Positions 1-9,863 of a DNA stretch of 64,000 bases are shown here, in pieces (position 1 is the first letter of the stretch; the number at the start of each line of letters is the position of its first letter). Origin of the DNA: CAWGMT01 sp963823675 (lineage in GTDB: Bacteria > Planctomycetota > Planctomycetia > Isosphaerales > Isosphaeraceae); NCBI GenBank assembly GCA_963823675.1, contig CAWGMT010000026.1:124001-188000 (forward strand), read 5' to 3'. Both the position numbers and the translations under genes were made by a program. Below the pieces are notes generated by a model. It saw only the letters and a program-made list of their open reading frames with translations, searched no databases and was not told the DNA's origin.

Positions 1-180
1 CGCCGCAGACATGACGGAATTCAACAGGCGATTCCCGCCAGGCCGCGCGCTCACTTCCATCTTGCTCATCTACGAGGTACCGATATGCCTGAATTATCTG
101 ATTTTCAGCCGAAAGGACTGGAGACGCTGACAAGCTCCCCGTTCCGCGCGGTGGAATCCGCGGCGGGATTCGATTCCGCT

Positions 181-1009
181 TCATCGCGCTTCTTGCTTGC
201 GGCCCAAGGCAATCACGATGTTGTGCGAATCTTTGAGCGGGAAGACCAGACGGTCGAGCAGCCAGTGCTTCACCGCGCTGGCCCTGTGCAAGGCCGATCG
301 ATTCAATGAGCGGGGTAAGCCATCCGCCGCGATAGGCGAATTGCATGAACTGGTCAAAGTCATTAAACTTGATCACTGGTTCAATGGTCTCGCCCGCGCA
401 AACCTCCAGCCCATGTGCTTTCATCGTGTCGGCGACCTCCTGCAAGTTTGCCGGGTTGAGCACGGTGTCATCCATTTTCCGCGAACCGGCGCCGCTCAGC
501 CAGCGAAGGAGTTTCGAGTCCCCCAGGGCTTGCAGGCTCGGATATGCCGCCTTGGTGCCGCCGACCAGGGACCAGCACCCGCCCGCCTTGAGCCGGCTGG
601 CGATCTTGGGCGCGAGGACGCGCATCGGCACGTATCCCGTGATAAAGTGCGTGCAAATGCAGTCGAATTGCTGGCCTGGAAAGTAATCGTCCAAGGCGGC
701 GGCATCTCCAACCACAGCCGCCAGGTCCGGAATCCTCTTGCGTGCGTTCTCCACCATGTTCTCGGCAAGATCGACGCCAAACGGCACGATCCGATCGCCG
801 GCCAGGTCCTTGAGCTTGCCAAGAAATAGACCCGTACCCATGCCGATATCGAGGACGCACAGCGACTCGGTGGCCGCGCCCAAAATGTCGGCTTTCTGCA
901 ACTGCTCGACCGCGCGATCGAGAGATCTGCCGATCACTCCCTGAGGATCGAGATCATAATGCGACGCAACCACATCGTTGTACGCTCGGTGGATCGTCGG
1001 TGCGCTCAT
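181..1009 (-). CDS. Class I SAM-dependent methyltransferase, frameshifted near its C-terminus
   Basis: The protein opens with MSAPTIHRAYNDVVA and has a glycine-rich SAM-binding loop (LDIGMGTGLF, about residue 52) followed by an acidic residue at the end of strand 2 (VDLAENM). It belongs to the class I methyltransferase fold; the substrate cannot be told. The start at 1009 puts the whole Rossmann core in frame. From about 330 the first frame stays open to the left edge of the window but stops looking like protein, while the next frame ends at 181 with a convincing tail (DRLVFPLKDSHNIVIALGRK). A one-base shift near 285-310 would join them. It lies downstream of the NUDIX-like gene on the same strand with about 95 bases between. 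Confidence 0.72.
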
Positions 1010-1105
1010 GATGAAAAGTTATTCCTCGGTGGGTACGGTGGCGTGTCGCGTCGACTTCCCGTTCGTGGTGCCGCGAGCATTCGATATCAGTTCGACATCC
1101 GGGGT

Positions 1106-2011
1106 TCAAGCGTCCCGCGCCGCCAGGATCTCGATCGCGGTCCAGGAGATCTCCCCAGGTGAGGCGAGACCGGTCGAGCGCACGTCGATGTGCTGATCCA
1201 CCCGGCCCCGCCGGATCTCGTGGATGCTCGCCCATGCTAGCGGACGATTCGACTTCGGCTCGGCGCCACCCAGCAATGTCCCGTCGAACAGGGCGTGAAG
1301 GTAAAAGGTCGGAACCACACGGCTCGCCGATGATCCGTGGGTCGTGTACGATTCGACTCGCGCCCGTTCGATCTTGATGTCGCGATCGGGGGTGAGCTCG
1401 AGTTCCTCGACCGCGACACGCCTGGCAGCCTCCAAAGCATCATCTCGGGGCTCTCGGCTCTCAGTCGGCAGGGCAAAGCCCCAGTCTCCATCCCAGCGGA
1501 GCAGGTAACGGCGCGTCCCACCGTCGTCACGGGCAACGACCAGGGTGCTGGTGTGCTGACTTCGCTGGGGTAACAGTCCGTGCGTGACGAGATCCTGGCA
1601 GATATCGGTGCTCGACTCTGAGAGTGGCTGGTACCGGTCAGAGAGCGCATCGCCGATGGAGAGCCAAAGGTGCGGCTCGGCGAGCCGGGCCTGGGGAGCG
1701 AACCGCGGCTCGGCTTCCACGCGGAAGACGTCATAGGCATACAGCCGGGTGGCATAGTCCCGGTCGGAAACTTTCAGCTCGGGGATTGCCCTCCAGCGAA
1801 CACCCACCTTGACCGGCACGCCCAGGGCCTCGGCGCCGGCCCGCGCCGCGGCGTGCTCGGGTGGTTCGACGATCCCTTCTCCCTTGCGCAGCTTGGTCAT
1901 CGGCAGGGCGAAGGCGCCCCACTTCTCATTCCAGGTCCAGAGCAGCCGCAGATCATGGTCCATGATCAGCGCGACCACGACGTCAACCTTGGGGACGGTG
2001 CTTGCACTCAT
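1106..2011 (-). CDS. Duplicated NUDIX-like domain protein
   Basis: A protein of about 301 residues made of two similar halves. Each half has the beta-strand/box pattern of NUDIX hydrolases, which cleave nucleoside diphosphates linked to another group. Neither NUDIX box is complete: the first (around KGEGIVEPPEHAAARAGAEA) lacks the REUxEE core and the second (EAARRVAVEELEL) keeps only part of it. The protein may therefore bind rather than hydrolyse, which is inference. The start at 2011 is preferred to 2026 because GGAG sits nine bases upstream of it. It is transcribed toward the methyltransferase. Confidence 0.65.
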   Translation of the reverse strand: MSASTVPKVDVVVALIMDHDLRLLWTWNEKWGAFALPMTKLRKGEGIVEPPEHAAARAGAEALGVPVKVGVRWRAIPELKVSDRDYATRLYAYDVFRVEAEPRFAPQARLAEPHLWLSIGDALSDRYQPLSESSTDICQDLVTHGLLPQRSQHTSTLVVARDDGGTRRYLLRWDGDWGFALPTESREPRDDALEAARRVAVEELELTPDRDIKIERARVESYTTHGSSASRVVPTFYLHALFDGTLLGGAEPKSNRPLAWASIHEIRRGRVDQHIDVRSTGLASPGEISWTAIEILAARDA

Positions 2012-2081
2012 CGTTCGATTCTCCATGGGTTGATCTGGATTGGTTGAGCGAGTTTTTCATCCAAAAGTCGCCTTCGGAGGT

Positions 2082-2549
2082 CTACTCCGCCTGCGGTGCG
2101 ATACCCATCAAACGAAGCGTCTTGCCGTCACGCCCGCTCGGGAAGTACTGATCGAGCAGGCGGTCGAACACCGATCCCGCGGGCGACAAACAAGCGAACA
2201 GTGTGGCGCACGACCTCAGCTTCATGTCGTCGGGGGAACCGAATATCTCGAACGCGGACCGCCCTTCGACGCCCAGGACAGCCTCCACGCACTCGATGAG
2301 CCGCGGCCCGAGGACCGGGTGTCGCAAGTACGCCTCTGCCTCCGCGACGCTCTTGATCGCGTATCGCCTGGACGTCGAGCTGAACCCCAGCCCGTCGAAC
2401 TGCGGAAAGATGTACCACATCCAGTGCGAGCGCTTCCGCCCGCTCCTGATCTCGGCGAGCGCTCGATCGTAGTCATCCGCTTGCGCCTTCACGAAGCGGC
2501 CGAGGTCATGCGGATCGTCCGAGCCGACCGGTTTGTTCGCGTCTGCCAT
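2082..2549 (-). CDS. DUF1810 family protein
   Basis: A 155-residue protein with the features I associate with DUF1810: an early DLGRFVKAQ segment, the SHWMWYIFPQ core near residue 42, and conserved LGPRLIECVEAVL and DDMKLRSCATLF segments. The biochemical function of the family is unknown. The length is normal for the family and the frame is intact. The ATG at 2549 is preceded by a purine-rich stretch (AAGGTGG). It is on the same strand as the NUDIX-like gene about 70 bases downstream. Confidence 0.85.
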   Translation of the reverse strand: MADANKPVGSDDPHDLGRFVKAQADDYDRALAEIRSGRKRSHWMWYIFPQFDGLGFSSTSRRYAIKSVAEAEAYLRHPVLGPRLIECVEAVLGVEGRSAFEIFGSPDDMKLRSCATLFACLSPAGSVFDRLLDQYFPSGRDGKTLRLMGIAPQAE

Positions 2550-2742
2550 AACCCACCTTCGCTGGCTTACGTTGAGCGTTCGTCTTCAAATCCACGTCCA
2601 GCCCAGGGACAGGTGATTCCATCCGTCCCGTTCGATGTATCGCCACCACGGCCATGGCGTCCTATTGTCGTAGCCCTCCGCCCTCCCGTGGGTCGCTTCA
2701 GCAGTTAGGCGCTGCGCGAGAATAAGTTCGGCGACTTCATCG

Positions 2743-2803
2743 TTGTGGTGCAGGCGTCTCGCCTGCATTCCCCGTGCCGGCAGGCGGGACGCCTGCACCA
2801 CAA
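2743..2803. repeat. Interspersed inverted repeat (hairpin)
   Basis: Two 24-base arms (2743-2766 and 2780-2803) are inverted copies with one mismatch, separated by 13 bases. The arms begin TTGTGGTGCAGGC. A related hairpin sits at 49158-49217, so this is a dispersed family and not only a terminator. The rest of 2550-3073 holds no gene that I trust. Confidence 0.85.
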
Positions 2804-3073
2804 TTGCCAAAGTTATTTCCGCGCGGTCCCTTACTATACCGAGAGGTTCGCATTTCGGCTGGATCAGTTTTCAGAGAGCGGGCCACTCCGATCCGGTGCT
2901 TCACCCGCCCACCGCTTCGCGGTATGCTAAATGGGCTCGCGTGATCCTGGGCAGGCGAGGCCCCGTCCGTGCCGCCTTGGAGAACTCGCCGGGAGGCTCG
3001 CCCTCCCGGATTGTGCAAGGCGATTTGGAGCGGCCTCGGGAGCCTGACGCTGGAACGTACAAGGAGATTCCGC

Positions 3074-4708
3074 ATGTCGAGACCTCGTCGATCGGTGGGC
3101 GCAATCGCTCTGGTCATCCTCTTTGGGTGGGGCTCGATCGCCCGGGCCTGCACGAGCATCGTGGTGAGTCGGGGAGCGTCCAAGGATGGCTCGGTGATGG
3201 TCACATACTCGGCCGACGCCCCGTTCATGCCCAAGCTCCTCTATGTGCCCGGCGGGAAACACGAGGCCGGGGAGCTGATCCAGGTCCGAGCGTGGGAGGA
3301 TGATCGGCTCTGCGGACCGGTGAGGCAGGCGGCAAACACGTATTCGGTCGTCGGCCTGATGAATGAACACCAGCTTTCCCTCGGCGAGACGACGACGGGG
3401 GGTCGCCGTGAGCTGCGCGATCCCAAGGGAAAGCTCGATTACGACGCCTTGATGCTCTTGACCCTACAGCGCGCCCGGACTGCACGCGAGGCGATCAAGA
3501 CGGTCGACGCACTCGCTCGCGAGTATGGCTATAAATCGTCCGGCGAGACCTTCTCGATCGCCGACCCGAACGAAGCCTGGATCATGGAATTGATCGGCAA
3601 GGGGCCCGACCAGAAGGGGATCGTCTGGGTCGCCGCCCGGGTTCCCGATGGGATGATCACCGCACACGCCAATATGAGCCGGATCACCACCTTCCCGCTC
3701 GACGATCCCACTAACTGGCTCTATTCCGAGGACGCGATCACATTCGCGATCGACAAGAAGTTTTATGCCACGGATTCCCAGAAGCCGTTCAGTTATCGCG
3801 ATGCCTATCATCCCGGCATCGGCCAGTCGCAGCAGCGTGCCTGCGCCGGGCGCGTCTGGAGCATCTACCGCCGCGCCGCGAAATCCCAGGAGTTTTCCGC
3901 TGCGTTCTTCCGAGGGCAAGAAGGCGCCGTAGACTACCCGCTCTTCATCAAGCCCGACGCTCCGCTGGCTGTATCCGACGTGATGTCCTTGATGCGCGAC
4001 CACTACGAAGGCACGCCCTACGACATGACCAAGGGGCTCGACGCCGGCCCGTTCGGCACGCCGTACCGCTACCGGGAGCTTCCCTTCAAGGTGGATGGAG
4101 CGACCTATATGTGGGAGCGGCCGATCTCCACTCAGCAGGCGGGTTTCGTGACCGTGAGCCAGAGCCGCAAGGGAATGCCGGACGGCGTGGGGGGCGTGAC
4201 CTGGTTCACGCCTGACGACGCTTCGACCTCGTGTTTCACTCCGTTCTACTGCGGAATCACGGCCTTGCCGGCCCCGTATTTGAAGGGCGACTACAGAAAG
4301 TTCGAGTGGGACTCGGCGTGGTGGGTGTCGAACCTGGTCTCGAACCTCTGTTACGACCGCTGGTCGCGCATCGCCCCCGACGTACAGGCCGCCCAATCCC
4401 GCCGCGAGGCCGACCTGCTCAAGATGCAGCCCGTGATCGAGGAAGCCGCCGCGAAGCTGGGGTCAACCGATCCTGCCTTGATGCGCGAGTTCCTGACCAA
4501 TTACTCGGTCTCGACCGGTGAAGCGGTCTTCCGCAACTGGCAGGGCGTGGCCGAGTCAATCCTGGTCAAGCATGTCGATGGGTATGTGAAGAGCGCTCAG
4601 GGCCGAGCGCGCGGAGTCGGCTACTCTCAGGAATGGCTCAAGCGAGTCGTCACCGACCGGCCGGAACAGTTCAAGGTCAAGATGAAGTCGAGCGAGACCG
4701 ATCATTGA
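3074..4708 (+). CDS. Exported C69-family dipeptidase
   Basis: A 544-residue protein with an N-terminal signal segment ending ...SIARA, directly followed by Cys26 in CTSIVVSRGASKDGS. In peptidase family C69 (PepD) this cysteine becomes the N-terminal nucleophile after cleavage. The DGS and the later aromatic-rich core (HANMSRI, FYCGITALPAPY) fit the family. The start is fixed by AAGGAG at 3061-3066, seven bases before ATG; longer upstream starts would bury the signal peptide. The cytochrome/copper protein follows after 28 bases and probably shares a transcript. Confidence 0.88.
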   Translation: MSRPRRSVGAIALVILFGWGSIARACTSIVVSRGASKDGSVMVTYSADAPFMPKLLYVPGGKHEAGELIQVRAWEDDRLCGPVRQAANTYSVVGLMNEHQLSLGETTTGGRRELRDPKGKLDYDALMLLTLQRARTAREAIKTVDALAREYGYKSSGETFSIADPNEAWIMELIGKGPDQKGIVWVAARVPDGMITAHANMSRITTFPLDDPTNWLYSEDAITFAIDKKFYATDSQKPFSYRDAYHPGIGQSQQRACAGRVWSIYRRAAKSQEFSAAFFRGQEGAVDYPLFIKPDAPLAVSDVMSLMRDHYEGTPYDMTKGLDAGPFGTPYRYRELPFKVDGATYMWERPISTQQAGFVTVSQSRKGMPDGVGGVTWFTPDDASTSCFTPFYCGITALPAPYLKGDYRKFEWDSAWWVSNLVSNLCYDRWSRIAPDVQAAQSRREADLLKMQPVIEEAAAKLGSTDPALMREFLTNYSVSTGEAVFRNWQGVAESILVKHVDGYVKSAQGRARGVGYSQEWLKRVVTDRPEQFKVKMKSSETDH

Positions 4709-4736
4709 TAAGAAACACCGAAAAAGGAGCAGAGTC

Positions 4737-6162
4737 TTGGCTTGCCATTCGATGCAGAGATTGAGCGTTCTCTTCGGTGTGGTGGCCCTGGCGTCGAGCA
4801 CGACCTCGGCGGCGGCCGAGAAGCCAGCGCCGACTTACCATAAAGACGTGGTGCGGATCCTTCAGAAGAACTGCCAGGATTGCCATCGTCCCAATCAGGT
4901 GGCGCCGTTTTCCTTGCTCACGTATGAGCAGGCGCGCAGCGCGCCGGGGACCTGGCGCACGTGACCGGCGAGCGGATCATGCCCCCTTGGCCTGCCTCTT
5001 CGAGTTTCGGTGGTCCGTTCCGTGATGTGCGGGTATTGACCGGGGACGAGATCGCCACGCTCCAGTCGTGGGCTGATTCCGGTTGCCCCGAAGGCGACCC
5101 CAAGGACGCGCCCCAGCCGCGGACGTTCTCTTCGGACTGGTGCTCGGCAAGCCCGATGTCGTCCTGACGATGCCCGAGTCTTACCACGTGGCAGCCACGG
5201 GCAGTGACGACTTCCGCGTTTTCGTTCTCAAGACGGATTTTGCCGAAGATCGTTGGATCCGGGCCGTCGATTTTCACCCGGGCAATCGCTCCGTGGTGCA
5301 TCACATTATCGCAGGGGTCGATCCGTCGGGCCGGGGTCGCGAGCTCGATGCGGCTGACCCTGGGCCTGGTTATTACGACCTGGGAGGGTTCGGCGATGGG
5401 GTGCCCATCACCGCCTTTTTGCCGATCTGGACCCCCGGCGCCAAGCCGCGGTATTGTCTCGACGGCACGGGTTACACGTTGCCCAAGGGTGCCGACATTT
5501 TGATCCAGGTCCACTACCACAAGACCGGCAAGCCCGAGACCGATGCCACGAGCATGGGCCTGTATCTCTCCAAGAAGCCGTTGCCACGCCACGTTCATAC
5601 CGGCTTCGTCTTTCCCAACCTCACGATCAGCCAGGCGATGGCCGCCCGGGCCAAGGTTCAGGAAGCCCAGAAGGCGGGAAAGGGATTTGGAATCCTCGAG
5701 TTGCTCCGCGCCGTGGACGCCATGGTGATTCCGGCCGGTGCGGCTAACTATGAAGTCAAAGCATCGACCAAGCCCGGCGCCAGTGTGATGGCCCGTGCTC
5801 TCGACCGTGACATTCTTCTCACTTCGGTGATGCCCCACATGCACTGGCTCGGCAAGGATTTCACCTTCGCCGCGGTCCTGCCCGACGGCAAGACCCGCCT
5901 TCCGCTGATCAAGATCGACCACTGGAACTTCAACTGGCAGGGGACCTACGCATTCAAGGAACCGATCCGCATACCGAAGGGTTCGTGGTTTGAGGTGGAG
6001 GCTCATTTCGATAACTCCGACGCGAACCCAGCCAACCAGAACAAACCTCCCAAGGTCGTCAGGTGGGGCGAGGGGACGAGCGATGAGATGTGCATCGGCG
6101 TCTACGAGTGGGTAGTCATCGAGGGTCAACCGGAACCACAGCGCAGGCGCGGCGGGCGCTAG
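4737..6162 (+). CDS. Exported cytochrome c / copper monooxygenase-like protein, two frameshifts
   Basis: The reconstructed protein (about 470 residues) has a signal peptide, a heme c motif CQDCH at residues 46-50, then a copper type II ascorbate-dependent monooxygenase-like region with VVHHII and a late MPHMHWLGK histidine cluster. The frame changes twice: near 4938 (the frame reading ...AGDLAHVTGERIMPPW takes over) and near 5140 (the frame reading VLGKPDVVLTMPE takes over). All three pieces are clearly one protein. A redox role in the periplasm is inferred. Sequencing error or a young pseudogene are both possible. It follows the C69 gene by 28 bases. Confidence 0.75.
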
Positions 6163-6244
6163 GGCATTGCCCATCGGATCGTCCTGGCGCGGGCTACAGG
6201 CGACCGGACCGAAGCTGTGGCCGATCGATTCCATCGCGATGAAG

Positions 6245-6524
6245 CCCCAGATCCGGGGCCGACGCTCTGGGGGCTCGTTGGCTGGTACCGGCCTCGACCC
6301 CAGCCACCCATCGATTGTCGCCCGCCACGTGACGACTTTGAACCATGCCGAACGAGGCATGGTTCAAATGCAGGTAACACCTCAGGGGAGGCTGGGGTCG
6401 ACGACCGAAGGGCGACGTCCCCAGGTCCGAGGCTTCCGCACTAGGGGCTCGCTGGCTTTCGCCCGCTCGACCACAGCCACCCAGCTCTTGCCACCTTCGA
6501 GCATGCTGAAGTTGAACCATGCCG
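6245..6524. repeat. Pair of 106-base direct repeats
   Basis: Unit 1 (6245-6350) and unit 2 (6419-6524) have equal length and align without gaps. They share CCCCAG at the left, GGGGCTCG.TGGCT and CAGCCACCCA inside, and TTGAACCATGCCG at the right. The units are diverged, so the duplication is old or each copy arrived separately. Confidence 0.7.
6337..6368. repeat. Perfect 13-base inverted repeat
   Basis: Arms 6337-6349 and 6356-6368 (TTTGAACCATGCC and its reverse complement) are perfect with a six-base loop. It lies about 175 bases past the stop of the cytochrome/copper gene and has no U-tract, so a terminator role is possible but not shown. It overlaps the right end of the first 106-base repeat unit. 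Confidence 0.7.
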
Positions 6525-6730
6525 GACCCGGAACATGCGCGATTGCTGGATTTTGCTGAAGGCGACGCTCATGCCGTGCGCCCAGGTTGGGGAGCTAAGC
6601 GGCGCAGCTCGTTTACCGCCCTCCGCGGCAACTCGGGCAACTTCACGCGGCGTGCTGCCCCCCCTAGCTGCGCCTGGCGTGTTGCAAACTCCCTCCGAGC
6701 GAGTGTCTCGTCAATCTCCGATTGACGGGT

Positions 6731-6780
6731 TGTTGGGCGCGGGTCTCCTGACCCCGCCCTCCGCCAGACCGAAGGTCTCC
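6731..6780 (+). repeat. 50-base dispersed element, copy 1
   Basis: The sequence around GGCGCGGGTCTC and CGAAGGTCTCC matches the reverse complement of 36275-36324 over 50 bases at about 43 positions, with no gaps. Both copies are intergenic. The matching GGTCTC motifs at both ends suggest a small mobile or palindromic repeat family. Confidence 0.65.
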
Positions 6781-7737
6781 ACATGTCCCACCCGTCAATC
6801 GCAAATTGACACGCCACTACTACCTACGACACAAGGCGGAGGTCGAGGACTCACGTGGTCAATGGTGGTGTCTCTGGGAGGAATGGAACAAACATTGCAG
6901 TTTTCGGCGGGGGTTCCCAACCCCCTCGCCACCCGCGACGCGATCGATCGATAACCAACTCTCGATGAGAAAAAATGAGACAATCTGAGACGTTTTCGAA
7001 GGGCCCCCGTCCCATCTCGCATCGTTCGCCAACGAAATCCCTCGGAGATCGGCGGCGGAGTGGGTGCTCGTCATAAGTTGCTTGTCCATTCGGTGTTGTG
7101 TCGTCAAATTCGGTCGATTCCAGCCCCTCTCGAGCCCCGCGAATCGGGCCGCTGAATCGCCTCGGCGCGACTCATCATCGATCGAGATGTCTCACGTTCC
7201 TGCGCCGCAGACTTGCTGCGTTCCAGCGAATGCGGTCCGGGCGACCAAGAACGGCTCGAGCGCGTAACCCCTCGCTGTCTGCGTCATCAACTCCGTTTCG
7301 TTGACGACGCACAGCCGGCAACCGGCGATTGAAAACGCCAAACTCGCAACGAAATAAGATCGTGCCAATGACCTGCCAGCGCCTGAAGCAAACCGGGCGG
7401 GCAGTCACCCTATTTTACTTGCTCTACCTACATATAATATGCGCTGATTTTCAGATTTGGAGCTCGTTTACCCCAGTTCCGATGATTCTCAACAGGCCAG
7501 GCTGCGCCGCCCTGCTTGTCAAGTCGCGAACGAGCGCGGGGATTTGCCGTAACTTGAATCGGATCTTGTGCTTCCACGATGCTCATGGATTCAGCGAAAT
7601 TGGCTTCGTTCGGCGCATTTTCGCCGATTTCGCCCGTCCAACGCATCTTGGCTATCGGGACGGGTTCGGGCCGGGATCGCGATTCTAATGGCAGTTGAAG
7701 GTGCATCCAGTCGCGCATCGTGCGCCACGATCCCCGA

Positions 7738-7815
7738 CACATACTTGGCACATACTTGGCTTACTTGGCAGGTTCTGGCGCGTGCCAAGTATGCCAAGTA
7801 TGTTCCGAGTATGCG
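7738..7815. repeat. Cluster of TACTTGGC motifs in both orientations
   Basis: Three copies of (A)TACTTGGC read forward between 7739 and 7770, then after 12 bases two copies of GCCAAGTAT read in reverse up to about 7800, followed by a degenerate third (TTCCGAGTAT). The whole forms an imperfect inverted repeat built from short iterated half-sites, as protein-binding iterons or a recombination site would be. No gene nearby explains it. Confidence 0.6.
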
Positions 7816-8040
7816 GTTGGTTGACGGAATAACCTGTCCAAGTCACCATTCCTGCCGGATCGCAACAACCGCTCTCGCCCCGGCTGCCGTCTTAACCCTC
7901 GCGTCTGCAACTTCCGACATGATCAGCAGAACCGGGTGAAACCGCACGGATCCGATGGCGCGTTTCAAGCGTGCGGCTGTTTGGTGTAGTCGCGTTGCGG
8001 TCCGACGGGCAGTGCTGTTGCCAATTTGTTGCCAAATCCG

Positions 8041-8424
8041 CTACCGAGAGGTCGCACCTCCTCGATGACCTTGAGTGCCCACTTCGCCGGCCAAGCCCGC
8101 GTCTCGCTCACCTTCACTCTTTCCCGCAGACTCGTGGCCTGCGTGTTGTCGCCGCTCCAAAATCCGCTGGATTTCCCCGTCTCGCAGGAGTGCAGTTTGT
8201 CGGTTCGGCCAAGGGAGCGGCGGCGCCACGTCGGCGGCGTGACCCATCGCGAAGCCGGTCCGGGGGAACTCTCGCTCATGAGCCCACGTAATGTACGAGA
8301 TGTCGCCGTACTCGACGCCAATTTTGTGGAGGGCCTTCGTGGCCGGACCGGCGAACGGCGCAGTCGTGGCCTCATGGAGGAAGACATCCAGGAACCGGCT
8401 CTCTTCCGGGGTGAGCAGCTTCAT
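8041..8424 (-). CDS. Small hypothetical protein, C-terminal frame uncertain
   Basis: The ATG at 8424 is preceded by AAAGGA at a good distance. The first 85 or so residues (opening MKLLTPEESRFLDVFLHEA) look like real protein. The frame then becomes low quality to its stop at 8041, while another frame ending at 7965 reads better (WPAKWALKVIEEVRPLG), so a one-base shift near 8150-8180 is likely. No family is recognised. It begins one base after the stop of the small upstream gene, indicating an operon. Confidence 0.5.
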   Translation of the reverse strand: MKLLTPEESRFLDVFLHEATTAPFAGPATKALHKIGVEYGDISYITWAHEREFPRTGFAMGHAADVAPPLPWPNRQTALLRDGEIQRILERRQHAGHESAGKSEGERDAGLAGEVGTQGHRGGATSR

Positions 8425-8425
8425 G

Positions 8426-8650
8426 TCACAGTCCTTTTTGGTTCGATCGCTGATTCGCGTCGGCTTGCTGGACCTCTTGCGACATCCAGTAGGCTGCGTA
8501 TACTCGGCTCCTGCCACGGCGACAGACGTACAACCTTGAAGCGTTCCTCCCGCCGAGTTGGATGCACAGCACAGTGTCATCGCAAAGCTCGGGAAAGCGC
8601 CCTTCGACCGTTCGGTGTAATTCGTGTAAATCAGAGTCCCAAGGGATCAT
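8426..8650 (-). CDS. Small hypothetical protein upstream of the 8424 gene
   Basis: A 74-residue frame opening MIPWDSDLHELHRTVEGRF. Its TGA ends one base before the ATG of the next minus-strand gene, and it contains that gene's ribosome-binding site. This close coupling is the main reason to believe it. I recognise no domain. It could be a chance frame. Confidence 0.4.
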   Translation of the reverse strand: MIPWDSDLHELHRTVEGRFPELCDDTVLCIQLGGRNASRLYVCRRGRSRVYAAYWMSQEVQQADANQRSNQKGL

Positions 8651-8844
8651 TGGACAACTCTACCTCAGCCAACGTCGCAACCGGCCCGCGCCGCCAGCAG
8701 ACTCAACCCGGCGCTGACCAATTCCTCGCGGCTAAGCAGCAAGCTCACCTGCCGGGGCCGCTGCAAGAGCTTTATGTCGCGCGAAACCAGTACTGTCCCC
8801 AGTCACGTGCAGCGCCTGGTTCGGCGATGCGGCGTCGGTCGCGG

Positions 8845-9279
8845 TCATGGCAGTTCCTCGACTGTGATGTTCGGGAAGTTTGCCAACTGGTTGTCGTTGG
8901 TCAGAAACACGTCACAGCCGAACTCGATCGCAGTGGCAAGATGGAGGGCGTCGGCCAGCCCATAACGCTTCGGCAGAGCGGGCGGAATCGTCGGGTATGT
9001 GTGGCCGCCTCGGATGGCGCTGGCCCGGGCGTATGTCGCGGCAGTCAATCCTAGCGTCCGCAGGTTCGGCCCGTTGAAGAACCGGAAAAAGTCCGACAGC
9101 CGTTGGCCGTCGCCCGGGCCAAGGACCGGGACCAAACATTCCGTGAGGGTCAACTCGTTTATCGCGAATCGATGGCCGGCCTGCTCGAGCGCTGCCAGGT
9201 GATTTAACACACGTTCCTGGTCCGCCGGGTTGCCCTCGACCGCGTAGATAACGATCACGGTGTCCAGGTCGTACAGCAC
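8845..9279 (-). CDS. PIN-domain toxin, VapC family
   Basis: A 144-residue PIN-domain ribonuclease. The first acidic residue is in LYDLDTVIVIYAVEG at the N-terminus, a central glutamate lies in INELTLTECLVP, and the C-terminal acidic pair is in GLADALHLATAIEFGCDVFLTND. These are the metal-binding residues of VapC toxins, which cleave RNA. The GTG start directly follows the TGA of the upstream gene (TGAGTG), which indicates coupling with its presumed antitoxin. Confidence 0.87.
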   Translation of the reverse strand: MLYDLDTVIVIYAVEGNPADQERVLNHLAALEQAGHRFAINELTLTECLVPVLGPGDGQRLSDFFRFFNGPNLRTLGLTAATYARASAIRGGHTYPTIPPALPKRYGLADALHLATAIEFGCDVFLTNDNQLANFPNITVEELP

Positions 9280-9585
9280 TCACGGTCCCCCCGACGACGA
9301 CCCGCGACGGGCGGCGTCCAGTTCCAGATCCCGCTCGGCGTCCTCGGCCAGCCGCGCGTCATCTTCGGAACTCAAGTCTTCGGACGACCGGCCGGGAAAG
9401 CCGCGGGAGCGCTGCTCGGCGGCGATCTCTCGGATCACGTCCGCCAAGCCGCGTTGTGGCCCAACCGCCGCGGCGACACGGATCGTGACCCGCACGGGGC
9501 CGGGCGGCAGCCGCGGCTGGTGTGTGAGTCGCAGTTGTCCGTTCGAGTCCAGCGTCGCGTCGATCGTCTCTTCAACGACATTCAT
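9280..9585 (-). CDS. Probable antitoxin paired with the PIN toxin
   Basis: A 101-residue protein immediately upstream of the PIN gene. Its N-terminal half (VEETIDATLDSNGQLRL and VRVTIRVAA) looks like a small beta-strand DNA-binding or AbrB-like fold, and its C-terminal half is very acidic and charged, as in antitoxins that wrap their toxin. The assignment rests mainly on position and on the stop-start junction with the toxin. Confidence 0.65.
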   Translation of the reverse strand: MNVVEETIDATLDSNGQLRLTHQPRLPPGPVRVTIRVAAAVGPQRGLADVIREIAAEQRSRGFPGRSSEDLSSEDDARLAEDAERDLELDAARRGSSSGGP

Positions 9586-9863
9586 GGGCGGTCCTCCTTT
9601 AATCTATCGTACCCGGGCTGACGGCTGTCAGGAATGTCGTCAGCCAGGAAAACGTTCGCGCCTCGCGCATCGACCTCCGCGGCGAGCACCGCGAGCCGCG
9701 CATGGCGCAGTGCGCGCACCGGGAGCGGTCCGCCGCTGGGAGCCGAACAATGAAATTCAGGAGCAATGGCCGCGCGCTGAGCCGACCAACCACGAGCAAC
9801 GTGCCGCGCGGCGCCCCTCTGTTGGCACGACCGGTTAGCCGGCTGCCCCCGGGCGGCTCCGCC

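Larger units (their letters stand above)
6163..7964. other. Gene-free region with several repeat types
   Basis: About 1.8 kb in which no frame reads like a conserved protein on either strand. It contains the paired 106-base repeat, the 13-base hairpin, a 50-base element shared with 36275-36324 and the TACTTGGC cluster, all listed separately. The stretch 7430-7690 reads in one minus frame like the short NAPNEANFAES-type peptides that I recall from planctomycete intergenic repeats; I treat it as repeat DNA, not a gene. Confidence 0.5.

Noticed and set aside
2586..2810. Possible small gene ending in ...HLSLGWTWI on the minus strand
   Set aside because: The tail looks protein-like, but the 5' half lies inside the inverted repeat at 2743-2803 and no start or family supports it.
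7738..7815. CRISPR array from the repeated TACTTGGC units
   Set aside because: The units are only eight bases, have almost no spacers and change orientation; no cas genes are in the window.
8651..8844. Short minus-strand frame LLQRPRQVSLLLSREELVSA
   Set aside because: No start codon in frame and I recall similar peptides from planctomycete interspersed repeats; treated as non-coding.
9599..9830. Minus-strand frame ending ANVFLADDIPDSRQ just before the antitoxin start
   Set aside because: It ends with an overlap to the antitoxin ATG, but has no start and its N-terminal half looks like repeat-derived sequence.
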